Shown here: positions 26,806 through 36,430 of the stretch, one piece after another
Position numbering within the stretch: position 1 is the first letter of the stretch
Layout: each line of letters opens with the position of its first letter
DNA from: Bacteroidales bacterium
Lineage (GTDB): Bacteria > Bacteroidota > Bacteroidia > Bacteroidales > P3
DNA: 64,000 bases
Reading direction: 5' to 3'
Assembly: GCA_024400495.1 (NCBI GenBank)
Contig: JAKSMR010000001.1
Span: forward strand, 147,516 to 211,515
Made by a program: the position numbers and the translations under genes
Notes under the pieces: model-generated
The model's input: the letters and a program-made list of their open reading frames with translations, nothing else
What the model was told of the DNA's origin: nothing
The model's database searches: none

Positions 26806-28860
26806 TTATCCGATGCTACAACCAGGAGTTACAAGTTGCGAGGGGGTGATGAGGACAAGACGACCATCTTTGTCCTCAGCAGACAGGATCATACCCTGGC
26901 TCTCAATGCCTTTGAGCTTGCGAGGAGCAAAGTTGGCGATGAAGCAGACCTGCTGTCCTACCAGTTTCTCGGGCTCGGGATAATATTTGGCGATGCCGCT
27001 GACGATGGTGCGAGTTCCCATGGAATCCTCAATCTTGAACTGGAGGAGCTTATCAGCCTTGGGGACCTTAGTGCATTCAAGCACAGTACCTACGCGGATG
27101 TCGACCTTACCAAAATCGTCGAACTCTACTATAGGTTTTACCGCAGCAGGAGCCCAGGCGTTGAGCTCGTTCTGCTTCTTCTTGTCGGCCAGTTTTTGAA
27201 TTTGTCCTTCGATAGCAGCATCCTCGATCTTCTCAAACAGCAGCTCAGGCTGGTTGATGAGGTCTCCTTCCTTAAGAAGCTCGGAACTTCCAGCAGTTGT
27301 CCATCCAGAAGCGCTGAGGTTAAGCATCTTACGCATCTTCTCGGCGCTAAAAGGAAGAAATGGTTCTGCCAGGATGGCGAGGTTAGCACAAATCTGAAGA
27401 GAGAGGTTCAGGACGGTAGCTGCGCGGGTTGCGTCAGTTTTGATGAGTTTCCAAGGTTCGGTCTCTGTGAGATATTTGTTGCCGAGACGAGCGAGATTCA
27501 TCATTTCGGAGAGCGCTTCACGGAAGCGATAGGTCTCAATACTGCGACCGATACGCTCGGGGAAAGTCTTCATCTCTTCTATGGTCTGACGTTCAAGGTC
27601 TGTGAGTTCGCCCATGGCGGGAACATGACCTTCGTAGAACTTATGAGTGAGGACAAGTGTTCTGTTGACGAAATTGCCTAAGATGGCTACCAGCTCGGAG
27701 TTGTTCTTCAGCTGGAAATCCTTCCAGGTGAAATCGTTGTCCTTGGTTTCGGGAGCATTGGAGCAGAGGGTGTAACGGAGCACATCCTGCTTGCCTGGGA
27801 AATCGACGAGATACTCGTGCAACCATACTGCCCAGTTGCGGGAAGTGGAGATCTTGTCGCCTTCGAGGTTGAGGAACTCATTGGCCGGCACATTATCAGG
27901 AAGGATGTAGGACCCTTCGGCATGAAGCATGGCGGGAAATATAATGCAGTGGAAGACGATATTATCCTTACCAATGAAATGAACCAACTTGGTATCTTTC
28001 TGTTTCCACCATTTTTCCCAGTCAGGAGTGTGCTGCTTGGTGAAGGAGATGTAGCCGATAGGTGCGTCAAACCACACATAGAGCACCTTGCCGTCGGCAC
28101 CTTCGACGGGAACTTTCACTCCCCAGTCAAGGTCGCGGGTAACGGCACGAGGCTGCAGGCCGGCATCAATCCAACTCTTACATTGACCATAAACGTTTGT
28201 CTTCCAATCACCTTTGTGCTGTTCAAGAATCCAATCGCGAAGCCACGGTTCGTCTTGATCGAGAGGAAGATACCAATGTTTGGTCTCTTTCAGCACAGGA
28301 GGATTGCCGCTGAGCGCAGATTTGGGGTTGATGAGGTCGGTAGCGTTAAGGGTAGTACCGCAAGCTTCACATTGGTCTCCATAAGCACGCTCGTTGCCGC
28401 AATGAGGACAAGTTCCCGTAATGTAACGGTCAGCGAGGAAGGTCTTAGCCTCTTCGTCATAGTACTGCTGCGATGTTTTCTCAATAAACTTTCCTTCTTC
28501 ATAGAGTTTCTTGAAATAGTCCGCAGCCAACTCGTGATGGCCGGCGGAAGAGGTGCGGGAATAGATGTCAAACGACACACCCAACTCTTTGAAAGAGTCT
28601 TTGATGATATTGTGATAGCGATCAACAATATCCTGAGGAGTGCAGCCCTCTTTGCGAGCTTTGATAGTGATGGGAACGCCATGTTCGTCGCTTCCTCCGA
28701 TGAAGAGCACGTCTTCTCCATTGGCTCGGAGATAACGAGCATAGATGTCAGCAGGGACATAAACGCCTGCTAGGTGTCCGATATGAACGGGTCCGTTGGC
28801 ATACGGAAGCGCCGATGTAATGGTGTAACGAGCAAATTGTTTGTCGTGTTCGGTATACAT
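26806..28860 (-). CDS. metG: Methionyl-tRNA synthetase
   Basis: This 684-residue enzyme charges tRNA-Met. The class I HIGH motif is seen in PVHIGHLAG near residue 23. A zinc-knuckle region is [18 protein letters not shown]. The KMSKS equivalent is KISTSRNW. The C-terminal 110 residues form the EMAP-II-like tRNA-binding domain, starting [19 protein letters not shown]. This long form is typical for Bacteroidota. It is transcribed alone and ends in a strong terminator. Confidence 0.97.
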   Translation of the reverse strand: MYTEHDKQFARYTITSALPYANGPVHIGHLAGVYVPADIYARYLRANGEDVLFIGGSDEHGVPITIKARKEGCTPQDIVDRYHNIIKDSFKELGVSFDIYSRTSSAGHHELAADYFKKLYEEGKFIEKTSQQYYDEEAKTFLADRYITGTCPHCGNERAYGDQCEACGTTLNATDLINPKSALSGNPPVLKETKHWYLPLDQDEPWLRDWILEQHKGDWKTNVYGQCKSWIDAGLQPRAVTRDLDWGVKVPVEGADGKVLYVWFDAPIGYISFTKQHTPDWEKWWKQKDTKLVHFIGKDNIVFHCIIFPAMLHAEGSYILPDNVPANEFLNLEGDKISTSRNWAVWLHEYLVDFPGKQDVLRYTLCSNAPETKDNDFTWKDFQLKNNSELVAILGNFVNRTLVLTHKFYEGHVPAMGELTDLERQTIEEMKTFPERIGRSIETYRFREALSEMMNLARLGNKYLTETEPWKLIKTDATRAATVLNLSLQICANLAILAEPFLPFSAEKMRKMLNLSASGWTTAGSSELLKEGDLINQPELLFEKIEDAAIEGQIQKLADKKKQNELNAWAPAAVKPIVEFDDFGKVDIRVGTVLECTKVPKADKLLQFKIEDSMGTRTIVSGIAKYYPEPEKLVGQQVCFIANFAPRKLKGIESQGMILSAEDKDGRLVLITPSQLVTPGCSIG

Positions 28861-28910
28861 AATATCTTGTTTTTGTTTTGATTCAGAATGACTAAAGAAT
28901 AAATCTACGG

Positions 28911-29993
28911 TTAGTTGGAATAGGCGTAGTTTTTGGCTACACCATTAGTGGTAACGGTTGTCGGATAGCCGTTATTATTGTAGGTGTAAGTGTGAGTGAC
29001 GGAGGCTGCAAGGTCTGTGCTGCGAGGAAATTCTCGGGAAGTGCCTCCTACAATAGGGATAGCGTCGGGAAAGGTAATTGTGATCTGGTTTTCCAACGTG
29101 CCTGTGGTAGTGGCGGTAACGATGTTATTCCTGGAGAGGTTCTCAACGGCAATACCTTCGCCCCAATAGTACCAGATGGGATTGGGGTTGTTGTCGTAGG
29201 TATAGACAATATCGCGCTGAATAGAACTCTCAAGAGGGAAAGGATCGTTACTGATATAGCTAAGAAGATTGCTTATTGATCCGAAATTGAAGGCTTCTGC
29301 CACCTCGGAGATCGTAGCCGTGGCTTGAACATTTCCCCGGAGCGACTCTTTGACGATGTTGCTACCTTCCCATGTATAGGTGATAGAGAAATGCTTGTTG
29401 CTAATATCAAGTTTGCCCGCGTTCTTTTTAAGGTTCATCAAAGAGAGCATCTCGGTCATCGCCTCAAAAGTCTCCTTGCCGACGAGTCTGCCTAAAGCGC
29501 TCTTGAAGTTTACAACCCCAATGCACATCTGGATGGCATAGTCGTTGCTGAGGACAAGGTCGACCGAAGCGAGACGGTCGCTAGCATCGTGCTGGATATT
29601 CATCACCACATCTTCCTGCGAGTTGTGGCTGATTTTCATCTGAGTCACAAGATCTCCTCCGTAGGTATAGACTATGCTTTGGTCTGTGTTCTCTCCCGAG
29701 ATAGTGACCCCACCAATCATATCGCCGCTATAGGTGAAAGAGGAGGATGTGTTGTCTTTTGCGTTGACTACCGCAGCAAGCTTTGAAGTGCCCCAGCTCC
29801 ACGACTGAACGACATTCCCGCCTTCTTTGATGGAGGCGATGCGATAGGTAGGCTTGTAGATTCCTTCGGCAAAGGTGCCTTGAGGACCTGTCGTTCCTTG
29901 GCTGCTGGAGTCGCCGTCCTTGTCTTTCTTGCACGATACGACGGCAAAAGCCATAAGAGCGCAAAGTAGAAGAGTGATGATACGTTGGTTCAT
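28911..29993 (-). CDS. Predicted lipoprotein with repetitive beta-strand body (DUF4595-like)
   Basis: The 360-residue product begins [24 protein letters not shown], a signal peptide with lipobox VVSC (product positions 1-24); the ATG at 29993 was chosen because upstream residues would bury the signal. The mature part is rich in short repeats of the form Y-T/S-Y-x-G-D/G, for example [35 protein letters not shown] and [12 protein letters not shown]. This is reminiscent of DUF4595 or RHS-like beta-sheet proteins of Bacteroidales. Function is unknown. It is probably on the cell surface or in the periplasm. It stands alone between metG and an array of 11-bp repeats. Confidence 0.7.
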   Translation of the reverse strand: MNQRIITLLLCALMAFAVVSCKKDKDGDSSSQGTTGPQGTFAEGIYKPTYRIASIKEGGNVVQSWSWGTSKLAAVVNAKDNTSSSFTYSGDMIGGVTISGENTDQSIVYTYGGDLVTQMKISHNSQEDVVMNIQHDASDRLASVDLVLSNDYAIQMCIGVVNFKSALGRLVGKETFEAMTEMLSLMNLKKNAGKLDISNKHFSITYTWEGSNIVKESLRGNVQATATISEVAEAFNFGSISNLLSYISNDPFPLESSIQRDIVYTYDNNPNPIWYYWGEGIAVENLSRNNIVTATTTGTLENQITITFPDAIPIVGGTSREFPRSTDLAASVTHTYTYNNNGYPTTVTTNGVAKNYAYSN

Positions 29994-30053
29994 AATATTC
30001 TGTGTTTTGGTGTTATTCCTTTGGGTTTGAACAGATGCCACGATGTGATTGAC

Positions 30054-30108
30054 TCTAGCATCGCATCAAGGTCGCTATAACCTAGCATTAAGGTCGCTGC
30101 AGACTCGC
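30054..30108 (-). repeat. 11-bp-period tandem repeat, locus 2 (reverse orientation)
   Basis: Five 11-bp units run from 30054 to 30108: TCTAGCATCGC, ATCAAGGTCGC, TATAACCTAGC, ATTAAGGTCGC, TGCAGACTCGC. The second and fourth are exact or near-exact reverse complements of the GCGACCTTGAT unit at 34576. Phase is kept across the two weaker units. The array sits in the 160-bp gap upstream of the lipoprotein gene. Confidence 0.75.
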
Positions 30109-30153
30109 AGATCTAGCTCGCTAGACTCTGCCGATAGTCTGCCACGAGGAGGA

Positions 30154-30366
30154 TTAAAGCGACTCTAGCTGTTTCTTTATCTTCTCCATCCGCTCGCGGA
30201 TGCTGGCAATCTGTCCTTCGATGAAGTCTTCGCTATATTTGGCGTCGCAAAAGCCGTTGCCGCGAGCCACATACTCAGGATTCTCCATATCGCAATCCAG
30301 CTCCTCATAGCTGTCGAGCAGCATCTGCAGTTTCTTCAGTTCGTTATTAAGTTCGTCTTTTGTCAT
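30154..30366 (-). CDS. Small coiled-coil protein of unknown function
   Basis: This 70-residue protein starts MTKDELNNELKKLQMLLDSYEE and ends in EGQIASIRERMEKIKKQLESL (product positions 1-22 and 50-70). Both ends are charged amphipathic helices likely to pair as a hairpin or dimer. Between them lies CDMENPEYVARGNGFCDAKYSEDF. There is no signal peptide. It starts four bases after the stop of the alpha/beta hydrolase gene, so it is the last gene of the PNGase operon. I do not recognise the family. Confidence 0.65.
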   Translation of the reverse strand: MTKDELNNELKKLQMLLDSYEELDCDMENPEYVARGNGFCDAKYSEDFIEGQIASIRERMEKIKKQLESL

Positions 30367-30370
30367 GATT

Positions 30371-32020
30371 CTAAATCTCTGTTTTGCAAGTGAAACCTAT
30401 GCCGTTGTCGTAATGTCCCGAAGCCTCAACGATGCGTTGCACGCTAGTTTGAGGCCACACGAGCCAAATCTCCTTCTCGGTCTGGCGAAGCACAAAAGCA
30501 CGCGGCACGTTCCATTGCACCTGTTGCACCATAGGATGATCGACGAGGAAATGGCGGGCATCGAATCTATCTTGTTCTATCTTAGCTTCCCTAGGAACCA
30601 TCTCGCCATAGAAGAAGGCTGCCATGCTGTCCTGGATGAAGCTGTAGTTCTTCTGGTTCAGACTGCGGTCGGCATTTAGATGAAGGGCGTGTCCTTCGCC
30701 AGCAAACGAATAGAATTTGCAACGCAAGCCGAGTTCCACAGCCTTACGCGAAAGGGCTTTGGAGCCGTACATCTTGTCAAACAACGCTTTACCGACCTTG
30801 CCGTTTCGTATGTCGGAGAAGGGGAAGCCCTCGTCATAGGGGACTAGCTGGTCGGCGTCGCCATGGAAAGAGACAATATCGGTACGGCTGTTCTTCAGAT
30901 TGTCCAGATCTGTTACCGCGCCCCACATATTGGCCACAGCCCTGAACTTCACGTCGCAGTCTTTGGCATAGGCAATGTCGAGGGCGATGATGCTTCCGGC
31001 GCTGGTTCCGGCAACAAAGAGCATATTGGTGTCGATATGATATTCGGCAGCCCTGCCTTTGAGGAACCGCACAGCATCGAGAGCATCCTCGGCAGCATCG
31101 AGACCTGTCTTTTGGATCTCCTTCTTGGTGGGCATGAAACCCATACGGTAGTTAGCCGAGGCTGTGACATAACCCATGGAGGCGAAATGACGGCACCAGC
31201 CGGCAATATGAGGCTCAGCCTTGTCGCCCACATAGAAAGCGCCACCATGGAGGAAAAGAATCAAGGGACGTCCGTTCGCAACAGGAGTCTGGGAGTCTGT
31301 TGGGTCGCGGTTCTCTCCCTGAGGCAGATAGATGTCCATAGCCAGACTGACGTCACGCCTCTTCAGGCTCTTAGAGATTCCCGAACGGATAATCTTCCCG
31401 TAGCCGTCGGCTTCATTACCTGTAAGGGTAGCCCAATAACCTTTCTGAACATTGAACTCCACATCGCGGAAAGTCTCAACACGGAAAAGTTCCTGCTTGA
31501 AACGACGGTCTGTCACTTCGGTATATTCGGGTGCATAATAAGGACGGACGGAGAAGGTGTGGTTTTTGCCAGTCTTCTCTCTCACAATATGCTTGCCTCC
31601 GTCGAGGCACTCGCGGAATTCCTCTCCTCCCATTTCAAATGCCACTTCCTTCTCTTGCCCGAGAGCCAAGGTGCTGCTATGACGTCGTGTGGCGAGTTTG
31701 AAGGGCTGGGGAACCACACAGTCGCTCCCCTTCTCTACCAGATAGCAGACTCCCTCGATGGCGCTGGAAGAAAGCGCTTCGACCACGGCAAAAGCCGTGT
31801 CGCTATCATAGACGATCATATAACTTCCTCCGGCTTCGAGGTCGAAACCACCTTCGTAGATGCCGTCTTCGTTGGGAACGAGGCGCGGTTTTTCTGTGGA
31901 TTGGTTGTTGGAGGACTCGCCGGAGCCCTTGCCTCTCTGCCATAACAGCCACGCCACAACGCCTCCTGCCACGAGCAGAAGGGCTGCGATGATGATTATG
32001 ATGAGAGTTCGTTTTTTCAT
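30371..32020 (-). CDS. Membrane-anchored alpha/beta hydrolase (carboxylesterase-like)
   Basis: This 549-residue protein has one N-terminal membrane anchor (residues 5-25, IIIIIAALLLVAGGVVAWLL), placing the enzyme outside the cytoplasm. About 180 residues of unrecognised sequence precede a C-terminal esterase domain. That domain has the oxyanion motif ILFLHGGAFYVGDK, the nucleophile elbow AGTSAGSIIALDIA, an aspartate in HGDADQLVPYDEGF and a histidine in GEGHALHL, a full catalytic triad. It resembles esterases that deacylate sugars or feruloyl groups. The gene follows the PNGase F-type gene by 36 bp, suggesting joint action on glycoproteins. The substrate is inferred only. Confidence 0.75.
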   Translation of the reverse strand: MKKRTLIIIIIAALLLVAGGVVAWLLWQRGKGSGESSNNQSTEKPRLVPNEDGIYEGGFDLEAGGSYMIVYDSDTAFAVVEALSSSAIEGVCYLVEKGSDCVVPQPFKLATRRHSSTLALGQEKEVAFEMGGEEFRECLDGGKHIVREKTGKNHTFSVRPYYAPEYTEVTDRRFKQELFRVETFRDVEFNVQKGYWATLTGNEADGYGKIIRSGISKSLKRRDVSLAMDIYLPQGENRDPTDSQTPVANGRPLILFLHGGAFYVGDKAEPHIAGWCRHFASMGYVTASANYRMGFMPTKKEIQKTGLDAAEDALDAVRFLKGRAAEYHIDTNMLFVAGTSAGSIIALDIAYAKDCDVKFRAVANMWGAVTDLDNLKNSRTDIVSFHGDADQLVPYDEGFPFSDIRNGKVGKALFDKMYGSKALSRKAVELGLRCKFYSFAGEGHALHLNADRSLNQKNYSFIQDSMAAFFYGEMVPREAKIEQDRFDARHFLVDHPMVQQVQWNVPRAFVLRQTEKEIWLVWPQTSVQRIVEASGHYDNGIGFTCKTEI

Positions 32021-32056
32021 GTCGTCCGACGATTATTGGTTTTTGTTGACGGTTGT

Positions 32057-33841
32057 CTATTCGACGATAAGGACGCCCGAAACGCACCAATGGCTGAAGC
32101 TGCCTCCCTCGTCCTCGCCCATGGGAATGGCGACGGAGATGGTGTGCTTGCCTGCCGGAAGACCGGTAAGGTCGAAATATACGGGCTGCGTTGCCGTTCC
32201 GGGACACCAACCGCTACGCGAATAGTCGCTTGAGGAAATTCCGTTCCAGAAGTTGCCGCTCACGGGGTTGAACTTGCGGAATGTTCCGCAGTCGCCACGC
32301 CATGGAGTGTGGGTGAAACGTTTCTTTCCGTCAACGAAGATTTCGTTCTCTTTGGGGTTGAATTCGTCGCCGCCTCCCCAGCCGCCATGACCGGTACTGA
32401 TGTAGCGCAGGCGGATCCGTTTCACGGCTCTTCCGTTAACTGTCTCGGGAATCGTAACCGTTACTTTGATGCTGTCTGTTCCAAAAATCTTTCCGTAGTT
32501 CTGCCCGGCCATCTCGAGCACGTTACAGGTGTTGAAGAGTGGCAGAATGACAGGTTTCTCCAGGTCTTTCTCCTCCCAGGTCTCGGCGCCCGGGTAGGCT
32601 TTGATGTCGAGCGTCACCTTGTGTCCGCCTCCATCATAGTTGCCGATGAACGCACCAATCCACACATCCTCCTGCAGGAGTGCCGCCAAGTCGGTTATTT
32701 CCTGCTTGTAATAGGCCTCATCCTCCCACTCAAGGCCGTCGAGTTGGACCCGGCTGTTGAAATGGTTCACGCCAAAAGGTGTGAAGAAACGCACGAGCTC
32801 TACGGGCACATCGTAGTTGTCGGTAGAGACAACACCCTGGAATCTTTCTCCGTTCTTTGAGTATAGGATCGGCAGACTGTCGGGGTTGAAAGCGATTCCC
32901 TCGAAGAAGGTGTGGGCCTTGCTAGTGGGGATGACGAAGATCGAACCCGTACGGTCGTAGGCATCGCCATTGCTCTGCTGATGAAGCTCGGCAAAGAGCT
33001 GATAATGGTTGGGCAACATGCCAAAATTTACCCGTTTGAGGATTAACGTACCTCCGGCAAAATGGATAGTGGTGTCCTTGGGGAAGCGCTCGTGACTTCC
33101 TTCCAGGCCGTTCCTCTTCCATACTGCCTCGTTGTGATCGGTATTGGCGCCCCAATGTATCTGGTCGTTGTCGAAGATGCGTTGGGTGAGCACCAGCTTC
33201 TGCTTCTTGAGGTTCGAGATCTCGCGACTAGTCATCCGTTTTCCCATATTGGAAGGGATGACCGAAGGAGATTTCTTGTCGGCTTTGCCTTTCTTTACCT
33301 CTTCCAGTTCCATCGTCACGTTGCCGTTGCGGGTGAAACGGACCAACACGCCAGGCAGGTTGCCGTAGCTGAGCAGGGGAGTCACATCTTCGCCATACTG
33401 ACTGCTCATCTCAAACTCCATACGGTTGGAATTGATATGGGTGATGTAGCGGGTGATGTTCTTGTCAACCACTTGTGTATCCCATTGCAGATTGCTGTTC
33501 GAGAGTGTCCAGGAGGTGTAGTACTTCCCGTCGGTACAGTCCAGCAGATAATAGACGCTATCGGTCGCACGGTCCACATAATCCACCTCAAAGACATAGT
33601 TCGCCACATAGTGCTTGTCCGGAGTCTGGCGAGGGTCGATGTTCCGGATCATCTGTTGCCCGCCACACGAATACACGCGGCATACTGTGGTGTCGCCATA
33701 ACCCATCACATTGTATATGTAGGTGCTGGCTTTGCTGCTGCTCGAGGACTTTGCAGGAGCTTGCGCGCGTAAGGTTATAGACGCGAGCCCCATTATAGCC
33801 AGAAACAAAAAACGAACCGCAGTCCGATACGATGCAGTCAT
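32057..33841 (-). CDS. Exported PNGase F-type N-glycanase
   Basis: The 594-residue product starts MTASYRTAVRFLFLAIMGLASITLRA, a signal peptide ending in ALxA-like TLRAQA; this ATG is preferred over one 21 bp upstream. An unrecognised region to about residue 300 is followed by two domains like PNGase F, which removes N-glycans from asparagine. The first contains GDAYDRTGSIFV and later RFFTPFGV; aligned by memory to PNGase F, the D in YDR matches catalytic D60. The second contains STGHGGWGGGDEF and later SGWCPG; its E matches E206. E118 appears replaced. It is larger than the Elizabethkingia enzyme (about 314 residues mature), as in other Bacteroidales homologues. Confidence 0.72.
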   Translation of the reverse strand: MTASYRTAVRFLFLAIMGLASITLRAQAPAKSSSSSKASTYIYNVMGYGDTTVCRVYSCGGQQMIRNIDPRQTPDKHYVANYVFEVDYVDRATDSVYYLLDCTDGKYYTSWTLSNSNLQWDTQVVDKNITRYITHINSNRMEFEMSSQYGEDVTPLLSYGNLPGVLVRFTRNGNVTMELEEVKKGKADKKSPSVIPSNMGKRMTSREISNLKKQKLVLTQRIFDNDQIHWGANTDHNEAVWKRNGLEGSHERFPKDTTIHFAGGTLILKRVNFGMLPNHYQLFAELHQQSNGDAYDRTGSIFVIPTSKAHTFFEGIAFNPDSLPILYSKNGERFQGVVSTDNYDVPVELVRFFTPFGVNHFNSRVQLDGLEWEDEAYYKQEITDLAALLQEDVWIGAFIGNYDGGGHKVTLDIKAYPGAETWEEKDLEKPVILPLFNTCNVLEMAGQNYGKIFGTDSIKVTVTIPETVNGRAVKRIRLRYISTGHGGWGGGDEFNPKENEIFVDGKKRFTHTPWRGDCGTFRKFNPVSGNFWNGISSSDYSRSGWCPGTATQPVYFDLTGLPAGKHTISVAIPMGEDEGGSFSHWCVSGVLIVE

Positions 33842-33860
33842 ACTATCAATAATATTTATC

Positions 33861-33900
33861 AAGGAGGGAAACAGAAATTTTTCTACCTGTCTCCCTCCTT
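33861..33900 (-). terminator. Hairpin terminator after the DUF5606 gene
   Basis: The arms AAGGAGGGAAACAG and CTGTCTCCCTCCTT pair at 13 of 14 positions around a 12-base loop. It is 14 bp after the DUF5606 stop, so it separates that gene from the PNGase operon. Confidence 0.75.
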
Positions 33901-33913
33901 AGGTTTTACATAA

Positions 33914-34333
33914 TTATTCCTCGACGGACTCCTCTTTGGGCTCTTCGAGGTCAATTTTCTCATTGGCAACCAGAAGGTTGTACCAGCTGAGAATCTTCTT
34001 CACGTCGCTAGCGTGGACGCGGTCGGTATCATAGGAAGGCTCAACCTCTTTGAAGAAGGCAAACACCTCATCGCTAGAAGCTTTCTTGATGTCGATTTCA
34101 ACCTGTTTGCCGTCCTGTTTGCGGAAAATATCCTGCATTACCTCAGCCAGAGGCTTGTCGCCATCCTCAACAAAAATACTGATCTCATTCAGAGAGCTGA
34201 TACGGTCGTTGCGGAAAACGGGGCAACGTCTTTTATCAATAAGCGACTCGACGATTGCGCCACCTTTGGTCTGCGACACCAGTTCATAAAGGCCTGGCTT
34301 GCCAGAGATTACTAAGATCTTTCTTAAATCCAT
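33914..34333 (-). CDS. DUF5606 domain protein
   Basis: This 139-residue soluble protein begins MDLRKILVISGKPGLYELVSQ (product positions 1-21). It continues with IVESLIDKRRCPVF and SLNEISIFVEDGDKPLAEVM, followed by VKKILSWYNLLVANEKIDL, the standard order of DUF5606. The C-terminus is acidic. Such proteins are confined mainly to Bacteroidota and have no known function. It is a single-gene transcript with its own terminator. Confidence 0.75.
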   Translation of the reverse strand: MDLRKILVISGKPGLYELVSQTKGGAIVESLIDKRRCPVFRNDRISSLNEISIFVEDGDKPLAEVMQDIFRKQDGKQVEIDIKKASSDEVFAFFKEVEPSYDTDRVHASDVKKILSWYNLLVANEKIDLEEPKEESVEE

Positions 34334-34575
34334 TGTTCGGTTCTGTTTAATTCGTATTATGTTTCATCCGCCTCATGCCACCCTGGCACTTTCGCGACGG
34401 ACTTACTATTATGTACTCAATAAACGCAGGTTCTTTTATTTTATTGTACTTTTATTTAAAAAAAGTTTGTTCCTCGGTCGCTCTATTGGGAGATAGAAAC
34501 CGGATAGGAGCCTTCTTTATGACACAATTTCCGAACTCCAATGCCCCACTTGCCTCGCAGCTGCCCCCCAAATTC
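34334..34575. other. Non-coding gap upstream of the DUF5606 gene
   Basis: Together with the 11-bp repeat array beside it, this leaves about 300 bp without a gene between the DUF5606 start and the BadF-type kinase stop. No promoter with both consensus boxes is clear. A T-rich stretch is at 34430-34470. Confidence 0.5.
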
Positions 34576-34630
34576 GCGACCTTGATGCGACCCTAATGCG
34601 ACGCTAGTGCGACCTTGATGCGACGCTAGA
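34576..34630 (+). repeat. 11-bp-period tandem repeat, locus 3
   Basis: Five uninterrupted units: GCGACCTTGAT, GCGACCCTAAT, GCGACGCTAGT, GCGACCTTGAT, GCGACGCTAGA. The first five bases GCGAC are invariant. The array ends 8 bp before the stop of the BadF-type kinase gene. It is the cleanest of the arrays in the window. Confidence 0.88.
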
Positions 34631-34638
34631 TCAGAAAA

Positions 34639-35463
34639 TCACGACAAGTTCGTGACCAAACCAGGAATCGGGTCCTTCAAAATGGTTCCCAAGCTGATTC
34701 CATGGAGATTAGCAACCTCTCCCAATTCCTTTTGGAAGGTATAGGCAACAGAACCCACGAGATTGAGGACCTTGCCTCCTAACGGAAGGATCTGCGCAAC
34801 GAAATAACTCTCAAAAGCCTCCCTAACAATATTCTGAACATAATCACACCCCTTATTCTCAATAGCAAAAGGCACAAAACTTGCCAGATACCTGTTGGCG
34901 TTCGGTTCGCGATAGACCTTTTCGAGCATCTGATTATACGACACCTGGAATGTCTCCCCGAATTGCTCCCGAAGCTCTACCGGCATAACTTGAGAGAAAT
35001 AGCCCTTCAACAAAAGCTTACCGATATGATTTCCAGATCCCTCATCACCCAATATATAACCGAGCGACAACGGTTGACTGACGATTCTTCTTCCATCATA
35101 GAGACAGGCATTACTTCCCGTGCCGATAATTCCCACCATGCCCTCCGCTTCTCCACAGGCAGCAATACAAGCTCCCAACATATCGCCAGCTATATGCCTC
35201 CGCGACTGAGGGAAAAAGAGGCTTATTGAATCCGCGACCTTTTGCTGACTCTCTTCACTCCCACATCCCGCTCCGAAAAAGTATACATCGTTGATTTCAA
35301 AGCGTTTCACCTGCTCACGAACCTCAGCTAGCACCTCGCCAAAGCACTCGGGCGAGGTGAGGTGAGGATTCAACCCAATGGAAGTATGGCGGAGCAGTTC
35401 TTTCCCCCGTTCCGCCACAACCCAGATGGTTTTTGTCGAACCGCTATCGGCGATAAGCACCAT
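34639..35463 (-). CDS. BadF/BadG-type sugar kinase (N-acetylglucosamine kinase-like)
   Basis: This 274-residue member of the actin-like ATPase fold has the phosphate-1 motif IADSGSTKTIWVV at the start. The central GIIGTGSNACLYDG and GYILGDEGSGNHIGK complete the nucleotide-binding frame. Relatives phosphorylate N-acetylglucosamine. Here it is last in an operon that also encodes a GH3 hexosaminidase, so a role in reusing cell-wall amino sugars is plausible. Its ATG is one base from the pyrD stop, so the two are translated together. Confidence 0.78.
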   Translation of the reverse strand: MVLIADSGSTKTIWVVAERGKELLRHTSIGLNPHLTSPECFGEVLAEVREQVKRFEINDVYFFGAGCGSEESQQKVADSISLFFPQSRRHIAGDMLGACIAACGEAEGMVGIIGTGSNACLYDGRRIVSQPLSLGYILGDEGSGNHIGKLLLKGYFSQVMPVELREQFGETFQVSYNQMLEKVYREPNANRYLASFVPFAIENKGCDYVQNIVREAFESYFVAQILPLGGKVLNLVGSVAYTFQKELGEVANLHGISLGTILKDPIPGLVTNLS

Positions 35464-35464
35464 T

Positions 35465-36364
35465 CTAGATAATACCGATAATCTCGTTTATATCTTTGAT
35501 TCCATGGCGGTTGCAATACTCCTCAAGACCCTCTACGATCTTAACCGTCACGGCAGGATCTACGAAGTTTGCCGTACCTACCTCTATAGCCTTCGCTCCA
35601 GCCATGAGGAACTCAAGCGCATCATTCGCACAACTGATGCCGCCCAAACCCACAACGGGGATATTCACAGCATGGGCCACTTGCCAAACCATACGAACCG
35701 CAACAGGCTTGACACAAGGACCCGAAAGACCGCCCGTAATGGTGCTAAGATAAGGACGACGCTTCTCAACATCGATAGCCATACCTAACATAGTGTTTAT
35801 CAACGAAACGCTATCTGCTCCTGCAGCTTCAACAGCCTTGGCTATATCAACAATGCTGGTAACGTTGGGCGTAAGTTTCACAATAAGCGTTTTGTCGTAA
35901 ACTTTTCTTACTTCACCTACGACCTGAGCCGCCATATCGGGATTAGTTCCAAAACCCATACCACCCTTTTTCACATTGGGGCAGCTGATATTAAGTTCGA
36001 TGGCAGGAATATTCTCCAGCTCGTTGATTTTCTCGGCAACTGTACAATACTCTTCAATTGAAGAACCAGAAACGTTGACAATGATATTGGTATCTATATC
36101 CTTGATTCTATGATAGACATCGCTGCAGAAAGCGTCGACTCCGACGTTTTGCAGACCTACGGCATTAAGCATTCCCGACGGAGTTTCCGCCATACGGGGA
36201 TAGGGGTTTCCCTGGCGGCGTTCGCCCGTGGTCCCTTTCACCACAATGCCACCCAGACGGCTGATATCAATAAAATCGGAGAACTCTTCGCCATAACCGA
36301 AAGTTCCCGAGGCTGTCATCACAGGATTCTTCAGAGTGAGATTATGTAGTTTTACTTCTAACAT
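35465..36364 (-). CDS. pyrD: Dihydroorotate dehydrogenase, class 1B catalytic subunit
   Basis: This 299-residue FMN enzyme oxidises dihydroorotate in pyrimidine synthesis and passes electrons to PyrK and NAD. It starts [25 protein letters not shown] (product positions 1-25). The class 1 catalytic cysteine is in [14 protein letters not shown]. The FMN-binding end contains [20 protein letters not shown]. Pairing with the adjacent pyrK confirms class 1B. Confidence 0.95.
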   Translation of the reverse strand: MLEVKLHNLTLKNPVMTASGTFGYGEEFSDFIDISRLGGIVVKGTTGERRQGNPYPRMAETPSGMLNAVGLQNVGVDAFCSDVYHRIKDIDTNIIVNVSGSSIEEYCTVAEKINELENIPAIELNISCPNVKKGGMGFGTNPDMAAQVVGEVRKVYDKTLIVKLTPNVTSIVDIAKAVEAAGADSVSLINTMLGMAIDVEKRRPYLSTITGGLSGPCVKPVAVRMVWQVAHAVNIPVVGLGGISCANDALEFLMAGAKAIEVGTANFVDPAVTVKIVEGLEEYCNRHGIKDINEIIGII

Positions 36365-36430
36365 CTTTCCTTATTTTTTATGTTTCGTATATGATGGATA
36401 AGGCATGGATTCTTCAACAGATATCCGAAA

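Noticed and set aside
31806-32233. Frames on both strands around the junction of the PNGase and esterase genes
   Set aside because: Arginine- or serine-rich shadows of the two real genes.
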